From assembly GCF_900184795.1 (NCBI RefSeq), contig NZ_FXXN01000026.1, positions 502,064-566,063 on the forward strand: 64,000 nt of DNA, written 5' to 3'. Position 1 is the stretch's first letter; each line of letters opens with the position of its first letter. The notes beneath the pieces were generated by a model. The model was not told where the DNA came from and searched no databases. It was given only the letters and a program-made list of their open reading frames with translations. Positions 1-8,606 of the stretch are shown here, in pieces. Both the position numbers and the translations under genes were made by a program. The DNA comes from Magnetospirillum sp. 15-1 (GTDB lineage Bacteria; Pseudomonadota; Alphaproteobacteria; Rhodospirillales; Magnetospirillaceae).

Positions 1-236
1 TCGCGGCCGGTCAGGGCGCGCATTTCCTTGAGATCGTGCCCGGCGCAGAAGGCGGGACCAGCGGAGGCCAGCACCACCACCTTGACCGAGGCATCGGCGG
101 CGATGGCGGCCAGGGCCTTTTCCAGCTCGGTCATCAGCGCCACCGACAGGGCATTGCGCGCCGCCGGACGGTTGAGCGTCAGGGTGGCGATACCGCCCGC
201 GTCACGACGCGTCAGGATGGGGTCGACCTCGGACAT
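1..236 (-). CDS. Enoyl-CoA hydratase/isomerase family protein (partial)
   Basis: Only the first 78 residues are in the window; the gene runs off the left edge. The N-terminus has the crotonase pattern: a strand followed by TLNRPAARNALS, a helix, then a VVVLASAGPAFCAGHDLKEM segment. The GPAFCAGHDL stretch is the oxyanion-hole and CoA-binding signature of the family. Crotonases add water to 2-enoyl-CoA or isomerise acyl-CoAs, usually in fatty-acid or amino-acid breakdown. The exact substrate cannot be told from this fragment. The gene is divergent from a thioesterase, with a FadR-like palindrome between them, which fits a fatty-acyl-CoA role. Confidence 0.85.
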   Translation of the reverse strand, partial: MSEVDPILTRRDAGGIATLTLNRPAARNALSVALMTELEKALAAIAADASVKVVVLASAGPAFCAGHDLKEMRALTGR

Positions 237-277
237 ACCAAACCTCCCTTGCCATCTCCGGCGAAAATCCCGGACAC

Positions 278-288
278 TGGTCGGACCA
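278..288. promoter_or_regulatory. FadR/GntR-like operator palindrome TGGTCGGACCA
   Basis: TGGTC-G-GACCA is a perfect inverted repeat in the 70-bp gap between the divergent enoyl-CoA hydratase and PaaI thioesterase genes. It matches the TGGTCnGACCA core known for FadR and other GntR-family operators. The match is seen in the sequence; that a FadR-like protein binds here is inference. Confidence 0.45.
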
Positions 289-306
289 CTTTAGTCCGGA
301 GCCCCA

Positions 307-717
307 ATGTCCGCCATCTCTCCCGAACAGTTCAACGTCCTGCTGATGGAAAAGCTGCCCATGGCCCGCGATCTGGCCATCCGGGCCGAAAGCATCGGCA
401 AGGGCACCGCCCGCCTGCTCATGCCGTTCGGGCCGCACCTGACCCGGCCGGTGGACGTGGTCTGCGGTCCGGCCCTGATGACCCTGGCCGACGTGGCGCT
501 CTATGCCGCCGTGCTGTCGGCCATCGGCCAGCAGGAGATGGCGGTGACCAGCAATCTCAACATCAGCTTCCTGCGCAAGGCCGAGCGCTGCGACATCATC
601 GCCGAGGCCAGCTTGCTCAAGCTGGGCCGCCGTCTCGCCATGGGCGCGGTGGAGCTGATCGCGGCGGGCAGCGACGAACTGGTCGCCCATGTCACCGCCA
701 CCTACGCCATTCCGTGA
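307..717 (+). CDS. PaaI-family hotdog thioesterase
   Basis: A 136-residue single-hotdog protein. The long central helix with GPALMTLADVALYAAV and the following strand SNLNISFLRKAERCDIIAEA are typical of the PaaI/YigI acyl-CoA thioesterase family, cytosolic enzymes that hydrolyse acyl- or aryl-CoA thioesters. The Asp in the central helix (TLADVAL) sits where the catalytic acid usually lies. The ATG is preceded by only a weak purine stretch. It is divergent from the enoyl-CoA hydratase, so an acyl-CoA housekeeping role is likely. The substrate is unknown. Confidence 0.8.
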   Translation: MSAISPEQFNVLLMEKLPMARDLAIRAESIGKGTARLLMPFGPHLTRPVDVVCGPALMTLADVALYAAVLSAIGQQEMAVTSNLNISFLRKAERCDIIAEASLLKLGRRLAMGAVELIAAGSDELVAHVTATYAIP

Positions 718-748
718 TACGGAGAATGATCTCCGCCCCCGGCTTCCG

Positions 749-1543
749 TCAGGGCAGGATGATCGCCACCACGGCCTCGGCGATGCGACGGGGACGCTCG
801 TCGATGCCGCTCAGCTTGACCTCGCCGGGGCGGGGATCGATCTCGGCGATCTTGTTGCCCCGCTCCACCGGCACCCCGTCATGGGTCAGGCCGCGCACGA
901 TACCGTCGAAGGGCGCCGCGACCACCGCGTCGCCGATGCGGGCCACCACCTCGCCGGCCCTGACCCGCTGGCCGATGGCCGCCTCGGCCCGCAGGATTCC
1001 GGCGATGGGGGCATAGCGGAAACGGGAGCGGGCCTGCCCCAGCACGGCGCGCGGCTCACCCGCCAGTTTGAGGGTCGCGCCGCTGCGCACCACCCGCCCC
1101 AGTTGCTCCCACGAGGTTTCCACCGCCACGTCCACGTTGACGCCCACGGTACAGCCCGGCCCCATGCCCACCACCAGCGGCGCCAGCCCCCGTTGCGGCT
1201 CGGGCGCCTGCTGCTTGTTCATGCGGGCATCCACCAGCACCGCCCAGGACCGGGCGGCGACGGCCACCGCAAAGTCCATGGCCAGCAGCGGAATTTCGCC
1301 GCCGGCCCAGGAGCGCCCGATGGCGCCGGGATCGTCGAGACGGCGGGCCAGCAGCCCCTCGAACGCGGCCTCGCCGTGAAAGAAGGCATCGGAAAAGGCC
1401 ATGCGGCGGCGGATGGCGATGGGCGGGCGGGAGGATTGCAGCGCCACCCGGCAACCACCCCGCACCAGATGGCAGGCGATGGCCGAGGCGATCTCGCCAC
1501 TGCCGCGGATCAGGATTTCGAGGGGCGGAGGATCAATGCTCAC
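749..1543 (-). CDS. YqeB-like selenium-dependent molybdenum hydroxylase accessory protein
   Basis: A 264-residue protein with an N-terminal Rossmann-like start (LIRGSGEIASAIACHLVRGG) and a C-terminal biotinyl/lipoyl-like hammerhead (RVRAGEVVARIGDAVVAAPF). This matches the EF2563/YqeB family associated with molybdenum hydroxylase maturation and related to XdhC-type accessory proteins. The start is GTG and overlaps the end of the upstream tetR gene by 11 nt, so the two are probably co-transcribed. A CoxL-like molybdo-hydroxylase subunit lies 42 kb away in the same window; a functional link between them is only a guess. Confidence 0.7.
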   Translation of the reverse strand: MSIDPPPLEILIRGSGEIASAIACHLVRGGCRVALQSSRPPIAIRRRMAFSDAFFHGEAAFEGLLARRLDDPGAIGRSWAGGEIPLLAMDFAVAVAARSWAVLVDARMNKQQAPEPQRGLAPLVVGMGPGCTVGVNVDVAVETSWEQLGRVVRSGATLKLAGEPRAVLGQARSRFRYAPIAGILRAEAAIGQRVRAGEVVARIGDAVVAAPFDGIVRGLTHDGVPVERGNKIAEIDPRPGEVKLSGIDERPRRIAEAVVAIILP

Positions 1544-2141
1544 GGGGCCCCATCAACCCGCCCAGCACCTGATCGGAATAGATGGCGATGACCTGTTCCT
1601 TGGTCAGGCGGCCGTGGGGCCGGAACCAGGTGCAGACACCGGTCAGCATGCTGAGAATGCCATAGGCGGCGACGCGGGTATCGCCGCAGCGGAACAGCCC
1701 GGCCGCCTCGCCCTGCTCGAGAATGTCGATCAGCCGGCGTTCGTAACGCCGGCGCAAGGTGACGATCTCTTCGTAGTGATTGGGTTCCAGGCTGCGCAAC
1801 TCCGAGGCGCCGATGAACACCTCGCGCTTGCGCACAATGTGGTAGGTGACGTGAAACGCCACGAAGGCGCGCAGGCGCCCCTCGGCCCCCAGCCCGTCCA
1901 CCGCCGCCATGGCCGCGTCGAACTGCAGGAACAGCTCGTCCATATGGGCGCGGATCAGGTCGTAGAGCAGGTCTTCCTTGGTGCTGATGTGGTTATAGAG
2001 CGAGCCGACCTGGATGCCGACCTCGGCGGCCAGTTGGCGCAGGCTCATGGCCTCGAAGCCATGCTCGTAGATCAGCTTGAGGCCCGCCTTGCGGATGGCC
2101 TCCATGGTACGGGGGCCGTGGGAACCGATGGTACGGGCCAT
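1533..2141 (-). CDS. TetR/AcrR family transcriptional regulator
   Basis: A 202-residue regulator. Residues ~10-55 form the TetR DNA-binding domain, with the HTH region LRQLAAEVGIQVGSLYNHI followed by STKEDLLYDLI. The C-terminal ~140 residues form the helical ligand-binding part, in the TetR_C/KstR2-like size class often tied to acyl-CoA or lipid metabolism. It starts 5 nt after the response-regulator stop and runs into the YqeB-like gene, so all three may share a transcript. The inducer cannot be deduced. Confidence 0.85.
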   Translation of the reverse strand: MARTIGSHGPRTMEAIRKAGLKLIYEHGFEAMSLRQLAAEVGIQVGSLYNHISTKEDLLYDLIRAHMDELFLQFDAAMAAVDGLGAEGRLRAFVAFHVTYHIVRKREVFIGASELRSLEPNHYEEIVTLRRRYERRLIDILEQGEAAGLFRCGDTRVAAYGILSMLTGVCTWFRPHGRLTKEQVIAIYSDQVLGGLMGPREH

Positions 2142-2145
2142 GATC

Positions 2146-2868
2146 CTATCCGGCCTGGCGGGCGCGGGCCTCGACCGGCGCGGCGAAGACGTAGCCCACC
2201 GAGCGGACGGCGCGCACCGGCAGATTCTCGCCGGTGGCGGAATTGACCTTGCGCCGCAGCCGGGCCATCACCGCGTCGATGCTGCGATCGTCGTAGCCAC
2301 CGACGCTCTTGCCCAGGGCGGCGGCGATATCGTCGCGCGCCACCGAGGCGCCCGGCTCCTGGGTCAGAGTCTGCAACACCCGGAATTCGGCGTTGGTCAG
2401 CGGCACGCGATGACCGGCGGGAGTGATCAGCGACCAACTGGCGGCGTCGAAGCCCCAGGTCTGGTTGCCCTCCTCGCGACCTTCGCGCTTTTCCTCGGCG
2501 ACCTGTTCGCCCAAGCGCCGCGTCAGGCTGTGGATCACCGCCTCCAGCTCCCGGAACTGTACCGGCTTGACCAGATAAGCGTCGGCGCCGGCGGTCAGGC
2601 CCAGCACCCGGTCGTCCAGTTGTCCGCGGGCGGTCAGCATGATGATGCCCACCTTGCTGGCCGATCGCAGCCGGGCGGCAATGGAGAATCCGTCCTCGCC
2701 GGGAAGATTGACGTCGAGAACCAGCAGATCGGGGGTGAATTCCAGCAACAGCGCATCCATTTCCGTGCCGGAACCGGCGCGCTGGACGTTCATGCCGACC
2801 AGCGAGAGATAGCGGCAGATGGACCCGCAAAGATCAGGGTCGTCCTCGACGACCATTACCTTGATCAT
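2146..2868 (-). CDS. OmpR/PhoB-type response regulator
   Basis: A 240-residue regulator. Residues 1-115 are a receiver domain: acidic pair in VMVVEDDPDL, phospho-acceptor Asp in LLVLDVNLPGEDG, and the conserved Lys in AYLVKPVQ. Residues ~135-235 are a winged-helix DNA-binding domain ending in NLPVRAVRSVGYVFAAP. I chose the ATG at 2868 because the receiver begins immediately after it and a G-rich ribosome-binding tract lies just upstream. It lies just downstream of the 7TM sensor kinase gene on the same strand, with an AT-rich 89-bp gap, and is probably its partner. Confidence 0.9.
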   Translation of the reverse strand: MIKVMVVEDDPDLCGSICRYLSLVGMNVQRAGSGTEMDALLLEFTPDLLVLDVNLPGEDGFSIAARLRSASKVGIIMLTARGQLDDRVLGLTAGADAYLVKPVQFRELEAVIHSLTRRLGEQVAEEKREGREEGNQTWGFDAASWSLITPAGHRVPLTNAEFRVLQTLTQEPGASVARDDIAAALGKSVGGYDDRSIDAVMARLRRKVNSATGENLPVRAVRSVGYVFAAPVEARARQAG

Positions 2869-2957
2869 AGAATACCCCCCACGGACAGCCAATTAGCCAA
2901 TAATATCACCATACTTTACACGCACCTTATTTAGCGCTTTGGTATTACACGATCCAG

Positions 2958-5405
2958 TTAAAAACCTTGCCGCCGAGACAACCATATATCGAATGCTGTC
3001 CCCATTCCCCGCTGGCTGTCCACCGAAATTGCCGCATCGTGCAGATCCATGATGCGTTTGACGATATAGAGGCCGAGGCCGGCGCCGCGCACCCGGTCCG
3101 ATTTGGTGGAGCGGTAGAACTTCTCGAAGATGCGCGGCTGCTCCTCCACGGCGATGCCCGGCCCTTGATCGGCAACCCGGATCTTGACCGCGTCCGCCTC
3201 GGCCAGGACATCAATGGTCACCGGGGTATGGGATGGCGAGAATTTCAGCGCGTTGTCGATCAGATTGGAAAAGGCGATGCGCAGCAAGGTGGAATCGGCC
3301 ACCAGCCAGACGGGACCCGGCGCGTTGAGAATCAGATCGCGATTCCCGGCGAAGGGCCGCTTGTCGTCGCAGATGTCGGCCAGCATGCGGGCCACGTCCA
3401 CCCGGTCGGTCTGCAACTGCATGGCCGAGGAATCCAGGCGGTCGTCGGCCAGACAGACGTCGATGAGTTCGGACATCCGCCGCACGGCACGGCGGATCTT
3501 GGCGACCTCGTCCACGGCATCCCCTTCCGCGCCGGTATAGATGCCCAGCAATTGCGACGCGGCTTCGATGATGGCCAGCGGCACCCGGAACTCGTGCGAG
3601 ACCATGGCCAGGAAATTGCGCTGCTCGCGCATGGCCTGACGCTCCGCCTCGAGGGCGGCCTCGGCCCGCCGGCCCGACAGGCGCAGCATGTTCTCAAGCT
3701 GCTTGCGGGCGGTGATGTCGTTCAGACAGATCAGGACGCAATCCTCGCCGCGATAGCTGAAGCGCACACCCGACAGCAGCACCCAGCGCTGCATGCGCGG
3801 CATCCGCCGTATCCGCAGTTCCACCCCGAATACGGCTCCGGCCTGATGGAGCTGGGAGATCAATGCTCCACGCTCCGCCGGCTCCACATAAAAATCAGCG
3901 GTCCGTGATCCCAGGGCGGCGTCGGCGGGCATGTTCAGAAGCTCGGCGGCAGGCCCGTTCAGGTAAAGGATGGCGCCCTCGGGAAAACTCGACACCACCA
4001 TGGGGAATGGCGCCGCCTCGAGAATGGCCCGCACCTGGGTCTCGCGCTCCTTGACGCGATCCTCGGCGGCACGGCGCTCGGCGATCTCGCGGGCCAGCGT
4101 GAGGTTGGATTCGGCCAGTTCCTGGGTGCGTTGCCGGACCCGCTCCTCCAACGCCCGCTCGACCTGATGGGCCGATTCCAACTGCAACTGCCGGGCACGG
4201 TGACGGCCGGCCTCGATGCCGGCGCCCCGCCACACCAGACCGTAGCCGATCAGCAGCATATGAGCGCCGGCCGCGAAATGGGCGGCCAGATCCATCTCGA
4301 TGGGTGTGACCAGCAGGCCCAGCGTCCGCGCCACCACCGCCATGTTGACCAGAATCTGGATGAAGAAGGCCGCCAGATACCACCGGGCCATGGCATCGCC
4401 GGCCATGACCCGCCGCACGGCCAGGGCCGTGGTGACGAAGAAGGAGACCAGGACCACCGACTGGACCGCCGGCGCCGCCAGCCAGTAGAACCCCAACGGC
4501 ACCGACAGGGCCGCCCACTGACAGCCGCGCCCCGCCAGACGGTAGACGCGCTCCATCAGCGGGAAGTGCTGCTCGAAATCCAGAAGACGCGCGGCAAAGA
4601 CGATGCCGCCGCCGATGGCCATGCACGCCGAGATGCCAAGCAGATGATCGGCCAGCAGGGGACTTTCGGGAAACAGGAACTGCGAGGCGAAGCCGCCGAG
4701 GGCCAGATACATGGTCTCCAGCGGAATTGCATAGGCGAGAAAGCCGAGATAGAGCCGATCCCGCCCGGCGACGTACTGGACCAGGGCGAACAGGATGATG
4801 GTGATCGAGGCACCGTGGGCGAAACCGTGGGCCAGATCCCGATGGGCGACCCTGAGCGCGAATCCCTCGGGCGACAAGAGTCGTGCCGCCACGCTGATGG
4901 TACTGGTGGACTTGACCCGCAGATAGACGCGGTGGGGCAGGTCGTCGGCCAGATGGACGCGGAAGACGAAGCTGCGGTACGGCAGGGGGCGGGCGGCGAA
5001 AGCGGCGCGATCCCCGGCGGCGAAGGCCCGCAATGCGCCCCGCTCGTCCTCCACGAACAGAGTGATCTGATCGAGATAGGCGGGCTCCACCTCCAGCAGC
5101 CAGTCGGCCGGCGCGTCGGCGCCACGCCTGATTTCGGTCCGCAGCCACCAGGCGCCACGGTCGAAACCCGCCGCCAGATCGCCATCCAGCGGCGTGAAAC
5201 CGACCGCCGCCTCGGAGCGGGTCACGTCGTCGATGTCGAGAGCGGCGGAAGGGTCGCGCAACACCGACCAGTGACCGCCCAGCGGCTGTACTTCGGCGTG
5301 GGGCGACAACACGACGGCGGCCGCCCCCGGCAGCCCCGAGGCAACCAGGGCCATCAGCGCCAGGACCAAGACCAGCGCGTGCCTTCCCGCCCCCTTCAAC
5401 CGCAT
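2958..5405 (-). CDS. 7TMR-DISM sensor histidine kinase with PAS domain
   Basis: An 815-residue membrane kinase. A signal peptide (ALVLVLALMALVASGLPGAAA) precedes a periplasmic 7TMR-DISMED2-like sensor domain (~residues 35-180), then seven transmembrane helices (~190-400), a coiled-coil, and a PAS domain (~455-570). Next come HisKA with the phospho-acceptor His in FLAMVSHEFRVPLAII and an HATPase with N, G1 and G2 boxes (NLIDNALKFS, DQGPGIA, GAGLGLYIVK). Start 5405 is preferred over an upstream codon because it begins the signal peptide and follows a GGGAGG-type ribosome-binding site. The DISM sensor class typically senses carbohydrates or periplasmic ligands; the ligand here is unknown. Confidence 0.88.
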   Translation of the reverse strand: MRLKGAGRHALVLVLALMALVASGLPGAAAVVLSPHAEVQPLGGHWSVLRDPSAALDIDDVTRSEAAVGFTPLDGDLAAGFDRGAWWLRTEIRRGADAPADWLLEVEPAYLDQITLFVEDERGALRAFAAGDRAAFAARPLPYRSFVFRVHLADDLPHRVYLRVKSTSTISVAARLLSPEGFALRVAHRDLAHGFAHGASITIILFALVQYVAGRDRLYLGFLAYAIPLETMYLALGGFASQFLFPESPLLADHLLGISACMAIGGGIVFAARLLDFEQHFPLMERVYRLAGRGCQWAALSVPLGFYWLAAPAVQSVVLVSFFVTTALAVRRVMAGDAMARWYLAAFFIQILVNMAVVARTLGLLVTPIEMDLAAHFAAGAHMLLIGYGLVWRGAGIEAGRHRARQLQLESAHQVERALEERVRQRTQELAESNLTLAREIAERRAAEDRVKERETQVRAILEAAPFPMVVSSFPEGAILYLNGPAAELLNMPADAALGSRTADFYVEPAERGALISQLHQAGAVFGVELRIRRMPRMQRWVLLSGVRFSYRGEDCVLICLNDITARKQLENMLRLSGRRAEAALEAERQAMREQRNFLAMVSHEFRVPLAIIEAASQLLGIYTGAEGDAVDEVAKIRRAVRRMSELIDVCLADDRLDSSAMQLQTDRVDVARMLADICDDKRPFAGNRDLILNAPGPVWLVADSTLLRIAFSNLIDNALKFSPSHTPVTIDVLAEADAVKIRVADQGPGIAVEEQPRIFEKFYRSTKSDRVRGAGLGLYIVKRIMDLHDAAISVDSQRGMGTAFDIWLSRRQGF

Positions 5406-5492
5406 GGCCGCCTTGCCTCCCCTCCTCACCCTCTCAAACCGGTACACCGAAGTGCCCACGAGCGCAATGGCCGCAGCCGGATTGGCTTGCCT

Positions 5493-5521
5493 TTGAACGA
5501 CCGATCCGATTAGTTCTATAT
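5493..5521 (+). promoter_or_regulatory. Candidate sigma-70 promoter for the TonB-dependent protein
   Basis: TTGAAC, 17 bp, CTATAT lies just before the TonB-dependent gene. The -10 box ends 2 bp before the ATG at 5524, so transcription from it would start inside the first codons. Either the promoter call or the assigned start codon is off by some bases. Confidence 0.3.
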
Positions 5522-5523
5522 CC

Positions 5524-7470
5524 ATGACATGGGGGCATGCTCAAAATCGGTACTTTCTGCGCTTTCTGTCGCTGCTGGCGGCGGTACAGGCGCTTGCCGA
5601 ATCATCGAGGGCCGCCGAACTGCCCAAGGTGCTCCCCGACCAGTCGTTCATCGACACCCGTTACATGGGCCGCCATGCCGGCCAGGATGTGCCGCCCACC
5701 ATGCTGCTCGCCGACCTGCCGGTGGCCGAGCCGCTGATGCCGGCCAAGACCGCCTGGCCGACCGAATTCTTCGCTCAGCGCCGGGCGGTGGCGGCGGCCG
5801 GCAACGTGGCCCTGACCGGCGGCCTGCAGGGCAACGGCGTCGTCTCGACCGAGGCCGGGCTGACCAACATGGAGGTCGGTGACACGACGCTGTGGGGTGG
5901 CGCGCGCCACGACCACGTCAAGCCCTACGAGGACGGTGCCGGCCAGCGGGTGAATTACGGTTACGACCGCATCAACACCCAATTGGCCGCCAACTGGCGC
6001 CCCGCCCCTCAAAGCCGCCTGTCCGGCTTCGTCATGCGCGACGCCTTCAACAACCATCGCATTCCCAATTACGGCATCGACGCCACCCGCCTGGACCGCT
6101 ACATCGCCTCGACGGTGTTCGAGCATGCGCCGCAGGATTCGGCGGTGAACCGGGTCGAGGCCGGCCTGGTCTTCGACGCGCTGAGCTATGACGCCGACAA
6201 TGTCACCTTGCGCGACCGGAGCAGCCAGGGAGGCCTCAAGTACAACGGCCTGTGGACCACCACCCGCGGCACGGTGCGCGGCGAATTCACCACCGGCACC
6301 TTCCGCAACACGGTGACGGCGGATTTCGGTGTGCTGAACTACAACATCGACATCGACGCCCTGTATCCCGCCCAGGGCGAGGCGGTGCACCGCATGCCCG
6401 ATGTCCAGACGCTGCAGGCCGGCCTGACCTTGGCCACCGCCACCAAGCTGTCGCCGCAGGACGGCCTGGCCGCCGCCCTGCGCCTGGACGCCATCCATTC
6501 CGACCCCAACGACCGCAGCAACCTGCCGGCGGTTTCGGGCAGCGGGGCCTCGTCCTTCCAGGTCTCGCCGCAGCAATTGTGGAACAGCTATTACGGCAAC
6601 GGCAACGATTCGCGCCCCACCAACCTCAACGTCAGCGGCCGTCTGCTGCTGACCCATGACACCGAGGACAAGGGTGGACGCCTGCATGCCGATCTGCGCC
6701 GCGCGGTGCGCAGTCCCGACGCCGGCGAACGCTTCTATGCCAGTTCCGGCCCCACCGCCCTCATACAGGTGGGCAATCCGCAACTGAACCCGGAGGTCCA
6801 TCACCGCTTCGAGATCGGGGCACGGCGCGACGGCGGCGGCTTTCTGGGCAATTTCGCGCCGGGCAACCCGGCGGGATCGTGGCGGGTGGCGGCCACCGGC
6901 TATGCCGACCGGGTGGAGGATTTCATCACCGCCGACCGCGCCCATGGGCAGCCCGGCATCCTGAAAAGCGACGGCGCGGTCATCTACCGCAACGTGGACG
7001 CCTATCTGGCCGGGGGCGGGCTGGAAGGCTGGTGGCAGATATCGGAGAGTTTTGGTGCCCGAGCCAAGCTCTCTTGGACCCGTGGCGAGAATCTCACCGA
7101 TTCACGCCCCCTCTATCAGGTGCCCCCGCTGGACGGCGAGATGGTGATCGAGCATCGCCGCGAACTGGCCCCCGATACCGTGGGATCGGTGGGCGCGCGC
7201 CTCAGCTTCGCCGCCAGTCAGAACCGTGTCGATCCCTATGCCGCCACGGGCTCGGGCCAGGACACGGCCGGCGGCACGGCGGGCTGGGCGCTGCTCGACC
7301 TGTTCGCCGGCGCGGCGCTGGGTGATCGCGCCGCCGTCACCGCCGGCATCGCCAACGTGCTGGACAAGCATTACCACCAGCATGTCAATCCGCTGCCGCA
7401 AAGCCCCACCACCCGGCTGCAATGGGCTCCGGGCCGCAGCGCCTTCATCCAGGCGACGGTCGGCTTCTGA
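5524..7470 (+). CDS. TonB-dependent receptor-like outer-membrane barrel protein
   Basis: A 648-residue protein with a short signal peptide (FLRFLSLLAAVQALAESSRA) and many alternating amphipathic strands. It ends in LQWAPGRSAFIQATVGF, an aromatic C-terminus typical of outer-membrane barrels. Features such as NPQLNPEVHHRFEIGARR and VLDKHYHQHVNPLP are characteristic of the TonB-dependent receptor barrel, closest in feel to OprC-like copper receptors. The barrel pattern seems to begin near residue 95, leaving little room for the usual ~130-residue plug. It is divergent from the 7TM sensor kinase and ends 8 bp from the convergent HD-GYP gene. Confidence 0.78.
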   Translation: MTWGHAQNRYFLRFLSLLAAVQALAESSRAAELPKVLPDQSFIDTRYMGRHAGQDVPPTMLLADLPVAEPLMPAKTAWPTEFFAQRRAVAAAGNVALTGGLQGNGVVSTEAGLTNMEVGDTTLWGGARHDHVKPYEDGAGQRVNYGYDRINTQLAANWRPAPQSRLSGFVMRDAFNNHRIPNYGIDATRLDRYIASTVFEHAPQDSAVNRVEAGLVFDALSYDADNVTLRDRSSQGGLKYNGLWTTTRGTVRGEFTTGTFRNTVTADFGVLNYNIDIDALYPAQGEAVHRMPDVQTLQAGLTLATATKLSPQDGLAAALRLDAIHSDPNDRSNLPAVSGSGASSFQVSPQQLWNSYYGNGNDSRPTNLNVSGRLLLTHDTEDKGGRLHADLRRAVRSPDAGERFYASSGPTALIQVGNPQLNPEVHHRFEIGARRDGGGFLGNFAPGNPAGSWRVAATGYADRVEDFITADRAHGQPGILKSDGAVIYRNVDAYLAGGGLEGWWQISESFGARAKLSWTRGENLTDSRPLYQVPPLDGEMVIEHRRELAPDTVGSVGARLSFAASQNRVDPYAATGSGQDTAGGTAGWALLDLFAGAALGDRAAVTAGIANVLDKHYHQHVNPLPQSPTTRLQWAPGRSAFIQATVGF

Positions 7471-7478
7471 TTTTCCGG

Positions 7479-8606
7479 TCACGCCGACGGCGTGGCGGCA
7501 TCCAGCAGCATGGCGCGGAACAGGGCCAGCAGGGACTGATCGATCTCGCCGCCCATGCGCTCGCTCATCAGGGCCAGCGCGTCCTCCGGCGACATGGGTT
7601 CCTTGTAGACCCGGCGATCGGTCAACGCCCCGAAGATATCGACGATGGAGGCCATGCGGGCCAGCTCGTTGAGCTGCGAGCCCCTGAGGCCGCTGGGATA
7701 GCCCTGGCCGTCCAGTTTCTCGTGATGCTGGGCGGCGATGGTCAGCACCCCCTTGGGCAGACTCTCGCACAGCTTCAGGTAATCCACCGATTTCGGCACA
7801 TGGCTGCGCATCACCTGCAGCTCGCCGTCGTCCAGGCGGCCAGGCTTGTTCAGCACCTCGTGCGGGATGGTCATCTTGCCGATGTCGTGCAGCAGGCCGC
7901 CGCTGGCCAGCAGGCTGAGATCCTCGCCCTTCAGGCCGATGGTATGGCCGAACAGCGACAGCAACGTCGCGACCCGGAGCGAGTGGACGTAGGAGTAGTT
8001 GTCGTGGCCCTTGACCCCGTTGAGGATCACCTTGAAGTCATGGTTGCTGACCGCGTCCACCAGCGGGCCGCAGGCCTCGGTGATCTCCTGGTAGACCAGG
8101 GGCTCGCCCTTGTCGATCAGGTCGGAGATGTTGTTGAAGCTGTCCACCGTGCGCCGCAGCGATTCCTTGTAATGGGGGGCCAGATTCTCCCATCCCGCCT
8201 CCACCGATTTGTTGACCAGCCCCGAGATGGTCTTGATCAGGGTCGAACGGCGATAGGGCTTTTCCAGACAGGCGTCGGTATCGAAGGCGGCGCTGCCCAG
8301 TTGCGACGGCGGCCGCGCCATGGTGCGGATGATCGGCACGCCCTTCAGCAGCTTGCGGGCGAGCGCGATGGGGTCGCCGCCCAGGCGCGGCTGCGCCTTC
8401 TCGTCCAGCAGCACCACGCAGGGCGGCGTCCTGGACAAGGTATCCATGGCAAGGTCGAACTGGTCGAAGGTGGCCACCTGATAGAACGACGTCAGGGCCG
8501 AGGCCACCTGCTGGCGATGCCCGGGATGGGCATCCACCACCGCCACCAGGATCTTGCGGGACTGGGCGGCCATGTCGGGATTGGAGGAAACGGCTGCGGC
8601 CATCAT
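7479..8606 (-). CDS. HD-GYP domain protein with receiver-like N-terminus
   Basis: A 375-residue protein. Residues ~18-130 resemble a receiver domain (KILVAVVDAHPG, Asp in CVVLLDEKA, Lys in ACLEKPYR), but one of the usual paired acidic residues is replaced (VDAHP rather than VDDxP). Residues ~190-340 are an HD-GYP domain: HSLRVATL, LLHDIGKMTIP, and the signature HHEKLDGQGYPSGL. This family hydrolyses cyclic di-GMP with a metal pair. The ATG at 8606 overlaps the stop of the upstream gene by ATGA, so the two are translationally coupled. Confidence 0.87.
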   Translation of the reverse strand: MMAAAVSSNPDMAAQSRKILVAVVDAHPGHRQQVASALTSFYQVATFDQFDLAMDTLSRTPPCVVLLDEKAQPRLGGDPIALARKLLKGVPIIRTMARPPSQLGSAAFDTDACLEKPYRRSTLIKTISGLVNKSVEAGWENLAPHYKESLRRTVDSFNNISDLIDKGEPLVYQEITEACGPLVDAVSNHDFKVILNGVKGHDNYSYVHSLRVATLLSLFGHTIGLKGEDLSLLASGGLLHDIGKMTIPHEVLNKPGRLDDGELQVMRSHVPKSVDYLKLCESLPKGVLTIAAQHHEKLDGQGYPSGLRGSQLNELARMASIVDIFGALTDRRVYKEPMSPEDALALMSERMGGEIDQSLLALFRAMLLDAATPSA

